Origin: Paeniglutamicibacter terrestris
Lineage (GTDB): Bacteria; Actinomycetota; Actinomycetes; Actinomycetales; Micrococcaceae
Direction of reading: 5' to 3'
NCBI RefSeq assembly: GCF_012271785.1
Contig: NZ_JAAWVT010000002.1
Location: 372,001 to 436,000 of the forward strand
Length of the DNA: 64,000 nt
A program made the translations under genes and the position numbers. This document shows, piece after piece, positions 17,824-26,439 of the stretch. Position 1 is the first letter of the stretch, and each line of letters starts with the position of its first letter. The notes beneath the pieces are model-generated. The model was not told the origin of the DNA. It made no database searches and worked only from the letters and a program-made list of their open reading frames with translations.

Positions 17824-18336
17824 ATGAAACTTCGTACCGAGACGCCTGCGGACCGGCCCAACATCCATAAGCTGACAATTCGCGCCTTCACCAACCCCGA
17901 TTCCGTCACAACGCCCGGTGAAGCTGCATTGCTTGCCGAACTCTACGCGTGCGACGGGTACCTGCCCGAGTATTCCGTGGTGGCAGAGGTTAACGGACAC
18001 ATCGTTGGACACGTGATTGCCACACGTGGGTGGCTCGACGGGGACATCCCGCTGCTGGGTCTTGGTCCACTATCGGTGGACCCTGCGAGCCAGAAACAGG
18101 GAATTGGTGCAGCACTTTTGGCGGAGATCCGGCTCCGGGCCACGCAGAATGGTGAACGCGCCATCGTGCTGCTGGGGCACATCGAGTACTACACCCGTTT
18201 CGGATACGTCCCGGCCATCCCCAGCGGAATCATTCCTTCCGATAGTTCCTGGGGCGACTACTTCATGGTGCTTAATCTATCGACAGCGCCGCTGCCGAAG
18301 GGCAAGTTTCGTTATGCGGAACCGTTTGGGGTCTAG
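17824..18336 (+). CDS. GNAT-family N-acetyltransferase (YhbS-like)
   Basis: A 170 aa acetyltransferase with the order typical of the YhbS group: MKLRTETPADRPNIHKLTIR, VAEVNGHIVGHV, then LGPLSVDPASQKQGIGAALL with the acetyl-CoA loop, and VLLGHIEYYTRFGYVPA near the end. The substrate is unknown. It is preceded by an independent intergenic region and followed by a hairpin shared with the convergent MarR operon. Confidence 0.9.
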   Translation: MKLRTETPADRPNIHKLTIRAFTNPDSVTTPGEAALLAELYACDGYLPEYSVVAEVNGHIVGHVIATRGWLDGDIPLLGLGPLSVDPASQKQGIGAALLAEIRLRATQNGERAIVLLGHIEYYTRFGYVPAIPSGIIPSDSSWGDYFMVLNLSTAPLPKGKFRYAEPFGV

Positions 18337-18374
18337 ATGCTGCGTTGCCGGGCAGGTGCCGGTGAAACGGGAAA

Positions 18375-18410
18375 GGCCCCGCCCTGCCGGATGTTCGGCG
18401 AGGCGGGACC
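18375..18410. terminator. bidirectional hairpin between acetyltransferase and MarR genes
   Basis: Arms GGCCCCGCC (18375-18383) and GGCGGGACC (18402-18410) pair with one G-T. The loop is 18 bases. It lies between the stop codons of converging genes. T-runs are weak on both sides. Confidence 0.55.
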
Positions 18411-18435
18411 AAGGAAGTCAGGTTCGCTGACTGCC

Positions 18436-18891
18436 TTAGCGTGCTTCCATGTGCAGACGCAATTTGGTGCTCAGCTCTTGGAGCGTTTCGAACTCCTCAG
18501 CGGATAAAGCCTTGCCGATCAGGGCATGGATACCCTTGATGTGCTCGCGGCCCACGGCCTTTTGTAGCCTAGCGCCCTCCTCAGTCAGGGTGAAGAGTAC
18601 CGCGCGCTGATCGGTGGGGTCGGGATGGCGGGAAAGCAGGCCCTTGGACTCTAAACGTTCGGCCATGCGGCTCAGGCTCGGCTGGGAAATGAGCAGGTAC
18701 TGGTTCAAATCCGTGAGTCGGCTGGATCCCGAGGGGCAGCGCGAGAGATTGAAGAGCACGTCGTATTCCTTGGTGCTCAACGCCTTGAATTCCGGAAGCT
18801 TCTGAATTTCGCGCATCACGGTTACTTGTGCCCGGAAGAGTGCCTCCCACGCGGCGGTTGACGAACGTAATGAAGCTGGATTATTAGGCAT
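18436..18891 (-). CDS. MarR-family transcriptional regulator
   Basis: A 151 aa winged-helix protein. ATG 18891 overlaps the stop of the upstream monooxygenase gene by 8 bases. The DNA-binding part is visible as LTDLNQYLLISQPSLSRMAE with the wing SRHPDPTDQRAVLFTLTEEG, whose DxRA block is the MarR hallmark. MarR proteins usually respond to small phenolic or reactive ligands and repress their own operon. Here the operon is LLM monooxygenase plus regulator, divergent from an MFS exporter, which suggests control of both. Confidence 0.92.
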   Translation of the reverse strand: MPNNPASLRSSTAAWEALFRAQVTVMREIQKLPEFKALSTKEYDVLFNLSRCPSGSSRLTDLNQYLLISQPSLSRMAERLESKGLLSRHPDPTDQRAVLFTLTEEGARLQKAVGREHIKGIHALIGKALSAEEFETLQELSTKLRLHMEAR

Positions 18892-20002
18892 TAACGCTCC
18901 CGGCCGCTGGGGTTTCGGCGGCGAGCTTCGCATCGCGGGCAGCAACGCGGTTGGCGTGGGTCGGCGGTGCCGGGTGATCAGCCGGAGTGCGGGATTCCAG
19001 TTCCTTCCGCAGTGTTGGCAACACCTCTTCACCGAAGAGATCAAGCTGCTCCAGAACGGTCTTGACCGGCAGGCCAGCATGGTCAACGAGGAAGAGCTGG
19101 CGGTGGTAGTTGCCGAACGCCTCCTGGAAGGTGAGGGTCTTTTCGATCATTTCCTGCGGTGAGCCGACGGTCAGCGGGGTCTGATCGGTGAAGTCTTCCA
19201 TCGATGGACCGTGGCCGTAGACCGGTGCGTTGTTGAAGTACGGACGGAATTCATTCTTGGCATCCTGCGAGTTCTTACGGATGAAGAACTGTCCGCCCAG
19301 GCCCACCATGGCCTGATCCGCGCGGCCGTGGCCGTAGTGCTCATAGCGTTCGCGGTAGAGGTTGATCAGCTGCATGTAGTGCTCCTTCGGCCAGAAGATG
19401 TTGTTGGCGAAGAAACCGTCTCCGTAGTAGGCCGCAATCTCGGCGATCTGAGGGGTGCGGATCGAGCCATGCCAGACAAACGGAGCCACGTCGTCGAGCG
19501 GACGCGGGGTGGAGGTGAAGTTTTGCAGGGGTCCGCGGAACTTGCCTTCCCAGTTCACCGTGTCCTCATCCCAAAGGCGGCGCAGCAAGTTGTAGTTTTC
19601 GATCGTCAGGTTCACCGAGTCCTGCATGTTCTTCCCAAACCATGGGTAGACCGGGGCGGTGTTGCCGCGCCCGAGCACCAGATCCACACGGCCGTCGGCC
19701 AGATGCTGGAGCATCGCGAAGTCCTCGGCGATCTTCACCGGATCATTGGTGGTGATCAGCGTGGTGGCCGTGGAGAGGATGATCTTCTCGGTCTGCGCGG
19801 CGATGTAGGCCAGCGTGGTGGTGGGGGAGGATGAGAAGAACGGGCGGTTGTGGTGTTCGCCGATGGCAACGACGTCCATACCGACCTCTTCGGTCTTCTT
19901 GGCGATGGCCACGATGTCCTTGATGCGCTGGGCCTCGGACGGCGTCTTGCCCGTGGTGGGATCGCGGGTGATGTCGCTGACTGAGAAAATACCGAACTGC
20001 AT
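18884..20002 (-). CDS. LLM-class flavin-dependent monooxygenase
   Basis: A 372 aa luciferase-like TIM-barrel oxygenase. It starts MQFGIFSVSDITRDP, with AIGEHHNRPFFSSSP, ILSTATTLITTNDPVKIAED and RVDLVLGRGNTAPVYPW, all conserved in the group of bacterial FMN-dependent luciferase-like monooxygenases of the CE1758 type found in Corynebacterium relatives. A partner FMN reductase is often adjacent in that group, but none is seen here. The last 40 residues are Ala- and Pro-rich and probably disordered. It shares an operon with the MarR regulator. Confidence 0.9.
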   Translation of the reverse strand: MQFGIFSVSDITRDPTTGKTPSEAQRIKDIVAIAKKTEEVGMDVVAIGEHHNRPFFSSSPTTTLAYIAAQTEKIILSTATTLITTNDPVKIAEDFAMLQHLADGRVDLVLGRGNTAPVYPWFGKNMQDSVNLTIENYNLLRRLWDEDTVNWEGKFRGPLQNFTSTPRPLDDVAPFVWHGSIRTPQIAEIAAYYGDGFFANNIFWPKEHYMQLINLYRERYEHYGHGRADQAMVGLGGQFFIRKNSQDAKNEFRPYFNNAPVYGHGPSMEDFTDQTPLTVGSPQEMIEKTLTFQEAFGNYHRQLFLVDHAGLPVKTVLEQLDLFGEEVLPTLRKELESRTPADHPAPPTHANRVAARDAKLAAETPAAGSVNA

Positions 20003-20051
20003 GGGTGCCTCCTAGGGCCATTGGACTGTCGTTCTGTAATCAGTATGACAG

Positions 20052-20074
20052 ATTTGTATGCGTTTGCATGTAAT
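20052..20074. promoter_or_regulatory. candidate MarR operator between divergent LLM and MFS genes
   Basis: An imperfect palindrome ATTTGTATGC-GTTT-GCATGTAAT lies midway in the 155-base gap between the divergent monooxygenase and MFS genes. The inner GTATGC/GCATGT arms match at five of six positions. Its place and size fit a MarR dimer site that could repress both directions. No binding evidence exists in the sequence itself. Confidence 0.35.
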
Positions 20075-20157
20075 AGCACTCACGGGCTCGGAAAAATTCC
20101 CGGCTTTCGACTATGGTTTGCGTCACGCGGCACGCTGCTTCGCGATAGGCTCCCGCT

Positions 20158-21639
20158 ATGGACATCCAACCGCCAGGGAACCCGGAAATCGCCAAGCAAA
20201 TACCGGTTCGTTGGCGCGCGGTGGCGGGCATCGTCGGATTCCTCGCCATCGTGGAACTGACCAGCGGCATCCTTCAGGGCTACTACACCCCGCTGATGAC
20301 CGATATTGCCCGACATTTGGGCATTCACGACGCGGATGTGAACTGGTTTGAGGCGGCTCAACTGATGGTTTCGGCCCTCGCCGTGCCCCTGCTGGCCTCA
20401 CTGGGAGATATCTTTGGGCACAAGCGGATGCTGCTGCTCTCCGCCGTCGTCACGGCACTTGCCTCATGGGCGGTCGTGTTCTCCGGTTCGTTCACGACCT
20501 TCCTGATCGCCTGGGCGTTGCAGGGCTTTTATGCTGTGTGGCTGCCGCTGGAAATTGCCATCGTCTTCTCCCGCGCCCGCAAGCTGGGTGTCCCCGGTCC
20601 CATGACCCGCCGGGCCGCGGGTCTGCTGGTGGGTGCCCTAGAACTTGGGGTGATCGCCGGCGCGCTGGCCGGTGGCGCGCTCATCGGCGTGTTTGGTGGG
20701 AATCTCGCCTTAACGATGACTATTCCCGCGCTTGCCACCACGGTGTGCATTGGGGCGGTGGCCCTGGGGGTGCCCGATGACGGGGCGCGCAATGGGGCCA
20801 AGATCGATGGCGGAGGATTCGGTTATCTGGCGGTAGGACTGTTGTTGCTGACCAGCGGACTGAGCTTCCTACGGATCAACGGGCCGGCAAGCCCGCTGGT
20901 CTGGGGCTGCCTGGTGCTGGGGCTGCTTGTTCTTTATGTGTTCTATCGCCACGAAAACGAGCAACGCGATCCGCTGATTGACTTCAAGGTGCTCTTGGCT
21001 CGCTCCATGTGGCCGGTGCAACTCACCGCGGGACTCTTCGGAGTTTCGGTCCTCGGCGCGCAAATCCCGATGAGCACCTTTGCCCGCACCGACCCGGCGG
21101 TCAACGGCTACGGGCTGGGCCTGAGTGCTTCCGGAGTCTCGATCATCATCGGTGCCTACGTGTTGGCACTGCTGATCGGGGCGTTGCTCTTCCCGCTTGC
21201 GGCACGCCGGGCCGGTAGCAAAAGAACCTTGATTGCCGCCAGCTTCTTGGTGGGTCTCGGCTACCTGCTCTTCCTGCCACTTCATGACTCACTGACGCAG
21301 GTGCTTATTAACATGATGATCGCCGGCATCGGCTCCGGTGCGTTGGTTGCCGCACTACCCGCGGCGGCCGCGGCCGCCGCGCCCTTCCACCGCACGGGCA
21401 TGGCCACCGGGCTGACCAACGCGGTCAAAACCATCGGTGGCTCCTTCGCCTCGGCCATCTTTGGTTTGGCGCTGATTGGACAGGTGACCGGGGCACTCTC
21501 CAATGGAGCGGCCGAGAACTTCGCGGCTCCGCTGTCCGGATACATGGTGGTGTGGGTGATCTGCGGCGGAACCGCCATCGTCTGCGCCGTGATCCTGTTT
21601 GCCGTCCCGCGCGATGCGTTGGAGGACACTCGTTCCTGA
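20158..21639 (+). CDS. MFS transporter (DHA2-like exporter)
   Basis: A 493 aa integral membrane protein with about 14 hydrophobic helices. The first loop carries LASLGDIFGHKRMLLLSAVV, the MFS motif A, and the helix-5 region LLVGALELGVIAGALAGGAL resembles the antiporter motif C. This pattern suggests a proton-coupled drug exporter of the DHA2 kind. It is divergent from the MarR/LLM operon, with a possible shared operator, so it may export the substrate or product of the monooxygenase. Confidence 0.88.
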   Translation: MDIQPPGNPEIAKQIPVRWRAVAGIVGFLAIVELTSGILQGYYTPLMTDIARHLGIHDADVNWFEAAQLMVSALAVPLLASLGDIFGHKRMLLLSAVVTALASWAVVFSGSFTTFLIAWALQGFYAVWLPLEIAIVFSRARKLGVPGPMTRRAAGLLVGALELGVIAGALAGGALIGVFGGNLALTMTIPALATTVCIGAVALGVPDDGARNGAKIDGGGFGYLAVGLLLLTSGLSFLRINGPASPLVWGCLVLGLLVLYVFYRHENEQRDPLIDFKVLLARSMWPVQLTAGLFGVSVLGAQIPMSTFARTDPAVNGYGLGLSASGVSIIIGAYVLALLIGALLFPLAARRAGSKRTLIAASFLVGLGYLLFLPLHDSLTQVLINMMIAGIGSGALVAALPAAAAAAAPFHRTGMATGLTNAVKTIGGSFASAIFGLALIGQVTGALSNGAAENFAAPLSGYMVVWVICGGTAIVCAVILFAVPRDALEDTRS

Positions 21640-21736
21640 TATTCGTGCGCGGCATCGTGATTGTGCCGTGACACCGTGCGGTTTGGCCGTTTGGCGGTTC
21701 GGCGGTCGGGGGAAGCGGAGATTTGCAGCTGAAGGC

Positions 21737-23590
21737 TCAGAAGAGCGGGGGCTGTTCGCCCTGCCAGTGGTTGTTGCGGCGGGGAAGCTGTTCGGGGTCC
21801 TCGAACGGGGCAAGCTTCACCCACGGCACACCGTTCTTCATGACGACCTCAAAATCGCCCTTGTCGGCGCCGCGGTGCTCGGAGGGGCAGAACATCCCCA
21901 AGTTCCATACGCTCGTGGTTCCGCCATCGGACCAATGCTTGATGTGGTGGAGATCGCAGTGCTCCGGCGGGACGGTGCAGTCGGGCTTGATGCAGCCGCG
22001 ATCGCGGGCACGGATCGCCTCCTTCATGGACTCGGGCGGGAATCGGCGCTCTCGCCCGTAGTCCAGAATCTGGCCATCACCGCCGAGGACGATGGGAATG
22101 AATCCAAACTCGGTCAGGCGTTGGCGCAATTCGGTGACCGAAATTTCCAGTCCGTGCGCGCTCCATCCGGCGCCGCGGGCCATGCCGAGGAGCACCTCCA
22201 GCGTGATGTACACGAAGAGCTTTGAAGTCGGCAGGCCGGTGGCACCCTTGGCCGAAGGCCTCGGGGTGCGCATGAGGTTCAGCAGAGTTTGTAGGTGCCG
22301 CTGGGCTGGAGTTGGCCCCTCAACGGTGGTCCCGGATTCCAGCGGCGGTGGGTCATCGAAGGTTTCCGCAGTGGCCGGGTGTTCGAACCAATCGGGACCA
22401 TCCGACGCTTCTGGTGGCGGGAACAAGGAATCCTGAGTTGGGTTGTCGTCGGTGCCTTTGGCTGGAGGAGAGCCGGGTGCCGGTTCAGGGTGAGATTCGA
22501 GGTTCTGAGGGGTTTCATTTACGGCGTCGGTGTCGGTGTTCGTATCGGTTTCGGTAGAGGTCTTCGCGTTCTCTGCCGTGCCGGCCTCCTGGTAGTCCCG
22601 GCCGTCGGCCTGGGCAGCCGAGGAAGTGTGATCTGGGACTGGGACTGGGACTGGGACTGGGACTGGGACTGTGGCTGCTGCGGCGATGGCCTGGCGGTTT
22701 CCGGCCAGCGTGCGAGCGTTGTCGGACTCGGCGAAGTGGGAAAGGAAAACCTCTGCGTCGGCATTGAGCATGCAAGCGGTGAAGTAGGTGAAATGCCGGG
22801 TGCGCTTGGTAACGGAGATGCCGGTCTTGTTACGGATTTCCTTGGGCGTGGGGGTGGAGCCGGCTTCGTCGAGCTCGTCGCTGATCTGCTCGAAAAGCTT
22901 GGTGGTGTTCTTCGTATCTCCCTCGGCCAGAGACTCTGCCACCCGGGACTCAAGAAGTTCAGAGAGTTGTGCGGCGTCTGGGCGGGCTTCAATGGCCGGG
23001 CGCAACTTCTCCAGTTTGCGCGCGGCGGCGGCAATGGCACCGGGCGCGCTCTTGCCGGTGGCCAGCTGCTCGGCCAGCTGCGGGTAGTGCGGGCCATGGG
23101 CTACGCCGTGCTCGTCGATGCCCGGCAGTAGATCGTCGCCCGCCTGCATGCGGTTCAGGACCTCGAAGTAGTTGATGCCCGCCATGGCTGCGAGGCAATC
23201 GGCGGGGGTCCTGAACTGCAGGCGGCCGGTGGGAACGGTGCGTGGGTCATCCGGGAGCCGGGCAGCACCGGTGACGAAGGCAGTGGGGTCTTCGGTGATG
23301 CTCCGCAGCTGAGTGAGGGTGTCGGCGGGGAGCTCGTTGACCAGCGTTTTTCGGGCCAGTTGCGCTACCTTCAGCTGTGCGACGGCGACGACGTGCTTGG
23401 CCTGCTCGATGGTGATTGCGGCGAGCAGGGCCCGGGTGGGGGACGCGGGACGGGCTGCGATGCGGGCGACGAGGACGTCGATTCCGCGGATGGTCTCGAA
23501 TAGTGCACGCAACTCATCGTCCGGGGTCGGTGTGTACCCCGGATCGTCGCTGTGGCCAGCGAGGTGAGCGATGAGCGTGGCTGTCTGCAT
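21737..23590 (-). CDS. DUF222 and HNH endonuclease domain protein
   Basis: A 617 aa protein of the actinobacterial 13E12-repeat type. The start ATG 23590 follows GGAGA. Residues about 1-290 are the helical DUF222 domain. A low-complexity, acidic and proline-rich middle (about 300-450) contains six Pro-Val units and TETDTNTDTDAV. The C-terminal HNH nuclease domain has RDRGCIKPDCTVPPEHCDLHHIKHW in outline: a Cys pair, then DLHHIKHW, then GGTT and NLGMFC. The family's last HH pair is replaced by EH (CPSEHRG), so activity may be weakened. These genes are often mobile or SOS-linked, but their role is not established. Confidence 0.9.
   Translation of the reverse strand: MQTATLIAHLAGHSDDPGYTPTPDDELRALFETIRGIDVLVARIAARPASPTRALLAAITIEQAKHVVAVAQLKVAQLARKTLVNELPADTLTQLRSITEDPTAFVTGAARLPDDPRTVPTGRLQFRTPADCLAAMAGINYFEVLNRMQAGDDLLPGIDEHGVAHGPHYPQLAEQLATGKSAPGAIAAAARKLEKLRPAIEARPDAAQLSELLESRVAESLAEGDTKNTTKLFEQISDELDEAGSTPTPKEIRNKTGISVTKRTRHFTYFTACMLNADAEVFLSHFAESDNARTLAGNRQAIAAAATVPVPVPVPVPVPDHTSSAAQADGRDYQEAGTAENAKTSTETDTNTDTDAVNETPQNLESHPEPAPGSPPAKGTDDNPTQDSLFPPPEASDGPDWFEHPATAETFDDPPPLESGTTVEGPTPAQRHLQTLLNLMRTPRPSAKGATGLPTSKLFVYITLEVLLGMARGAGWSAHGLEISVTELRQRLTEFGFIPIVLGGDGQILDYGRERRFPPESMKEAIRARDRGCIKPDCTVPPEHCDLHHIKHWSDGGTTSVWNLGMFCPSEHRGADKGDFEVVMKNGVPWVKLAPFEDPEQLPRRNNHWQGEQPPLF
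22635..22670. repeat. hexanucleotide repeat, six GGGACT units inside the HNH gene
   Basis: Six perfect tandem GGGACT units on the plus strand encode (Pro-Val)6 on the minus strand, in the disordered linker between the DUF222 and HNH domains. Because the unit is six bases, gain or loss of copies changes linker length without a frameshift. Confidence 0.9.
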
Positions 23591-23918
23591 TTCTCCAGTG
23601 TGCGGGCGCCGTGGTCCCGACGGGGGATGGGTGCGCGGGGTTGTGCAGAACCTTGGCGGGCATGATCTGCCGGGCCGCGAGAGGGTTGCCCAAGGCCAGT
23701 GGTCTGTAATGCACGCGATGACCTCTCGCGCGCGCACGCGTGAGCGCCGCGCGCGAGGACTCGACTAGGGGATAAATCAGGGTGGCCTCGGGGCAGACCC
23801 CGAGGGATTTTGCTGTGCTGGGGCGTGGGCCGGGGCTAGCGTGAAAGGCAGAGGAATTGCGGCGAGGATGCACCTCCCTCAGCAGGCATTCTCATCGATT
23901 CGAGGGCGGGGAAGCAGC
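23591..23918. other. 328-base divergent gap with a CG-rich hairpin
   Basis: No gene is recognised between the divergent HNH and ABC ATPase genes. A perfect 10 bp inverted repeat of alternating CG composition has arms CTCGCGCGCG (23725-23734) and CGCGCGCGAG (23748-23757) with a 13-base loop. The gap should hold both promoters. The palindrome could be an operator, or could form an unusual DNA structure because alternating CG favours it. Confidence 0.5.
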
Positions 23919-24839
23919 ATGATCACCTTAGAGAACCTGAGCAAGAGCTTCGGGTCCACGCTGGCCGTTGACTCGCTGAGCTTTGAGGTAGCGGCGGGGA
24001 AGGTCACCGGGTTTCTGGGACCGAACGGGGCGGGGAAGACCACCAGCATGCGGATGCTGCTGGGCCTTGATGCACCCAGTGGCGGGCGGGCGCTGATCAA
24101 CGGGGTCAGTTATGGCCAACTAGCGGCGCCGCTGCGCACCGTCGGTGCACTGCTCGAGCCGCGGACCGGGCACCGCGGGCAGCGTGCGGATTCGCACCTA
24201 TGTGGGTTGGCGCGCAGCAATTCGATCCCGGTGAGCCGGGTGAGAGCAGTGCTCGAGGAGGTGGGGCTCGCGGAGGCGGCGAAGCGGCGCATCGGAACCT
24301 TTTCGCTCGGCATGCGCCAGCGGTTGGGGATCGCCGCCGCGTTGTTGGGGGACCCGGAAGTGCTCATCTTCGACGAGCCGGTGAACGGGTTGGACGCCGA
24401 TGGGGTCGCCTGGATCCGTGGCCTTATGCGCGCGAAGGCGGCGAGCGGGGCGACGGTGTTTGTGTCCAGTCACTTGATGAGTGAGATGCAGTCCACGGCC
24501 GACCATCTGGTGGTGATCGGGCGCGGGAAGTTGCTAGCGGACGAGTCGATGGACAACGTGTTGGCCGCCAGTGCACAGAACTCGGTCATCGTCGCCTCCC
24601 CGCAGGCGGGCGAACTTGCCACCGCGCTTCAGCGGGCTGGCTACACGGTGGTGGCCGCCTCAGAGGGCAGGCTGAAGGTCATCGGCGCGAGCCCGGAAGT
24701 GGTTGGTGGCATCGCACACACGATGGGTGTGCGGGTTAACGAATTGGGTGGGCGCCAAGCGTCGTTGGAACAGGCCTACACGGAGCTGACGGCACAGAGT
24801 CTTGACTATGTGCCAACACGGATCGGGGAATCATCATGA
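23919..24839 (+). CDS. ABC transporter ATP-binding protein (ABC-2 exporter type)
   Basis: A 306 aa ATPase starting at ATG 23919, with GGGGAAG before it. Walker A is GPNGAGKTT (near residue 40), FSLGMRQRLGIAAALLG is the signature, and VLIFDEPVNGLDADG is Walker B. The C-terminal 90 residues are the regulatory extension of exporters related to BcrA/CcmA. The block after ALLEP reads TGHRGQRADSHLCGLAR, diverged from the usual HPGRSARNHL but in frame. It overlaps the permease gene by ATGA and forms a two-gene exporter of unknown substrate. Confidence 0.92.
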   Translation: MITLENLSKSFGSTLAVDSLSFEVAAGKVTGFLGPNGAGKTTSMRMLLGLDAPSGGRALINGVSYGQLAAPLRTVGALLEPRTGHRGQRADSHLCGLARSNSIPVSRVRAVLEEVGLAEAAKRRIGTFSLGMRQRLGIAAALLGDPEVLIFDEPVNGLDADGVAWIRGLMRAKAASGATVFVSSHLMSEMQSTADHLVVIGRGKLLADESMDNVLAASAQNSVIVASPQAGELATALQRAGYTVVAASEGRLKVIGASPEVVGGIAHTMGVRVNELGGRQASLEQAYTELTAQSLDYVPTRIGESS

Positions 24840-25681
24840 AGGCGAAATCGACGTTGGCGCGGGCTCGGCTGTCCCAGCGGAGAACGGGCGAGCCGGCTGT
24901 GGGGGAGTCGGCGCAGCTGCCGGGAGCGCGGCCGGGGTTCGGAGCAGCCATCGCCTTTGAGCTGACCAAATTGTGGGCGGTGCGCTCCACACGCATCACG
25001 CTGGCGGTGATGGTTCTTGGGCAACTTTCCATGGCATGGCTGCTGAGCTTCTCCGCGAAGGCCAGCGGGGATAACGGTTATGAAGCGGTGATGCCCGCCC
25101 CGTTCATCGCCCTGGTGTGCCTGAATTTGGCTCAGTTGTTCATCGCCACCGTGGCGGCCCTGAGTATCACCTCCGAGTATTCCAACGGGACGATCATCTC
25201 CTCGCTGCAGGCAGTGCCGGTGCGCACCCGGCTCCTGGGGGCCAAGGCGGCTGTGCTATTGATGCTCGGCTTCGTTTCCGGTGTGGCACTGGTGGGCGCC
25301 GGAACGCTGATTGCCGCACCCGTAGCCGCGCAGTACGGGCGCTTTACCATCGGTGAGCTGTTGCTGGCCTTGGTTGGCGGCGGGGTGTATCTGGGGCTGC
25401 TCGCGGTCATGATGCTGGGCATCGGGGTCTTGTTACGTAGCACCGCCGGGGCCATATCCAGCGCCTTTGTTCTGCTCTTTGGGTTGCCGCAGATCCTGCC
25501 GCTGTTCGCGCTTGACTGGCTGCAAGCTCTGGTGTCCTATCTGCCGACAACCGCCGGACAGGTGCTGGGCACCGGGGCGCTCGAGCCCTACGGCACGGGA
25601 ACCGCGGCCCTGATCTTGGTGATTTGGGCCGCGGTTCTGCTGGGAGCGGGGATGTGGGTGTTTCATCGTCGGGATGCTTAG
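24836..25681 (+). CDS. ABC-2 type transporter permease
   Basis: A 281 aa membrane protein with about six helices, after a 45-residue basic cytoplasmic head. The helix pattern and the block ALSITSEYSNGTIISSLQAVP (with SEYxxGT, the ABC-2 permease hallmark) identify it. It pairs with the ATPase immediately upstream, whose stop its ATG overlaps. The substrate may be a lipid, peptide or drug; sequence does not decide. Confidence 0.9.
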   Translation: MKAKSTLARARLSQRRTGEPAVGESAQLPGARPGFGAAIAFELTKLWAVRSTRITLAVMVLGQLSMAWLLSFSAKASGDNGYEAVMPAPFIALVCLNLAQLFIATVAALSITSEYSNGTIISSLQAVPVRTRLLGAKAAVLLMLGFVSGVALVGAGTLIAAPVAAQYGRFTIGELLLALVGGGVYLGLLAVMMLGIGVLLRSTAGAISSAFVLLFGLPQILPLFALDWLQALVSYLPTTAGQVLGTGALEPYGTGTAALILVIWAAVLLGAGMWVFHRRDA

Positions 25682-25712
25682 AACCGGCGGTAGTCCATCC
25701 GCAACAGTGGAT

Positions 25713-26165
25713 TTAACCGTGGCGCATGTGCTTCCACCAGGTCAGCGGGTCGGCAACCTTAAAGCGACGACCGGTCATCGAGTCGGGGACGATGCGCACG
25801 AACTGGTCCTTGGGGCCAGATTCCCAGGGGAAGAGCATGAGATTGAAGGAATCGAGTGTTTCCTCGATCCCCGCGAAGAGTTCGGCCCGACCCTGGATCA
25901 TGACCGACCACGCGACACCCGTTTCCGCGTTGACGCCGTCCGCTTGGAAAGCAACGTGGGGTTGGGCGCGCAAAATTTCTAGTTTTGTCCCGGGGCCGGT
26001 GCGGAAAATGACCGACCCATGGTCCACGGTGAAATTGATGGGGAAGATCTGTGGCATGTCACCGTGACTGACGGCAAGATGACCGACTGAAACGGCTCGA
26101 AGCAGCTCCAGAGATTGGTTCGGTTCGAGGTTTTCGACGTCCGTGTGTATCTGTTCCCTGTCCAT
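25713..26165 (-). CDS. pyridoxamine 5'-phosphate oxidase-family protein
   Basis: A 150 aa flavin-binding split-barrel protein from ATG 26165. The core is GHLAVSHGDMPQIFPINFTVDHGSVIFRTG then LEILRAQPHVAFQADG and WSVMIQGRAELF, as in the actinobacterial F420- or FMN-dependent PPOX-like reductases. It ends WKHMRHG. The cofactor and substrate are unknown. It converges with the ABC-2 permease, 31 bases away. Confidence 0.85.
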   Translation of the reverse strand: MDREQIHTDVENLEPNQSLELLRAVSVGHLAVSHGDMPQIFPINFTVDHGSVIFRTGPGTKLEILRAQPHVAFQADGVNAETGVAWSVMIQGRAELFAGIEETLDSFNLMLFPWESGPKDQFVRIVPDSMTGRRFKVADPLTWWKHMRHG

Positions 26166-26326
26166 GTCTTGAGCGTACGTCGCGCGGGGCACCGTGGCCA
26201 GAAGTCCGAGGGTGCAGTATTCGTTCGGCTTGGCCTCGGGGCTCTTGCCGGTGCGCATCCTGTAGGGTCAAAGTCCAGCCCCCAGTGGCACCGTGCCTGC
26301 GTCGAAGCAGTGATCCAGACAGTGAT

Positions 26327-26361
26327 CCAGGCCCAGGCCCAGGCCCAGGCCCAGGCCCAGG
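26327..26361. repeat. hexanucleotide repeat, about five GGCCCA units
   Basis: A run of GGCCCA units, flanked by the partial unit CCA and by the decayed copy GGTCGA, lies about 80 bases before the TTG start of the unknown gene at 26440. Just upstream, GTGATCCAG occurs twice, 11 bases apart. The run sits in the 274-base divergent promoter region between the oxidase-like and unknown genes, so copy-number changes could move promoter elements. Confidence 0.8.
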
Positions 26362-26439
26362 TCGAGACGGTGCTCGGGGCAGTGACCGCCGGAGAAGTCG
26401 CCGAGGCTCGGCAGGACCAGTTTGTAGGAGAGAAATTTC

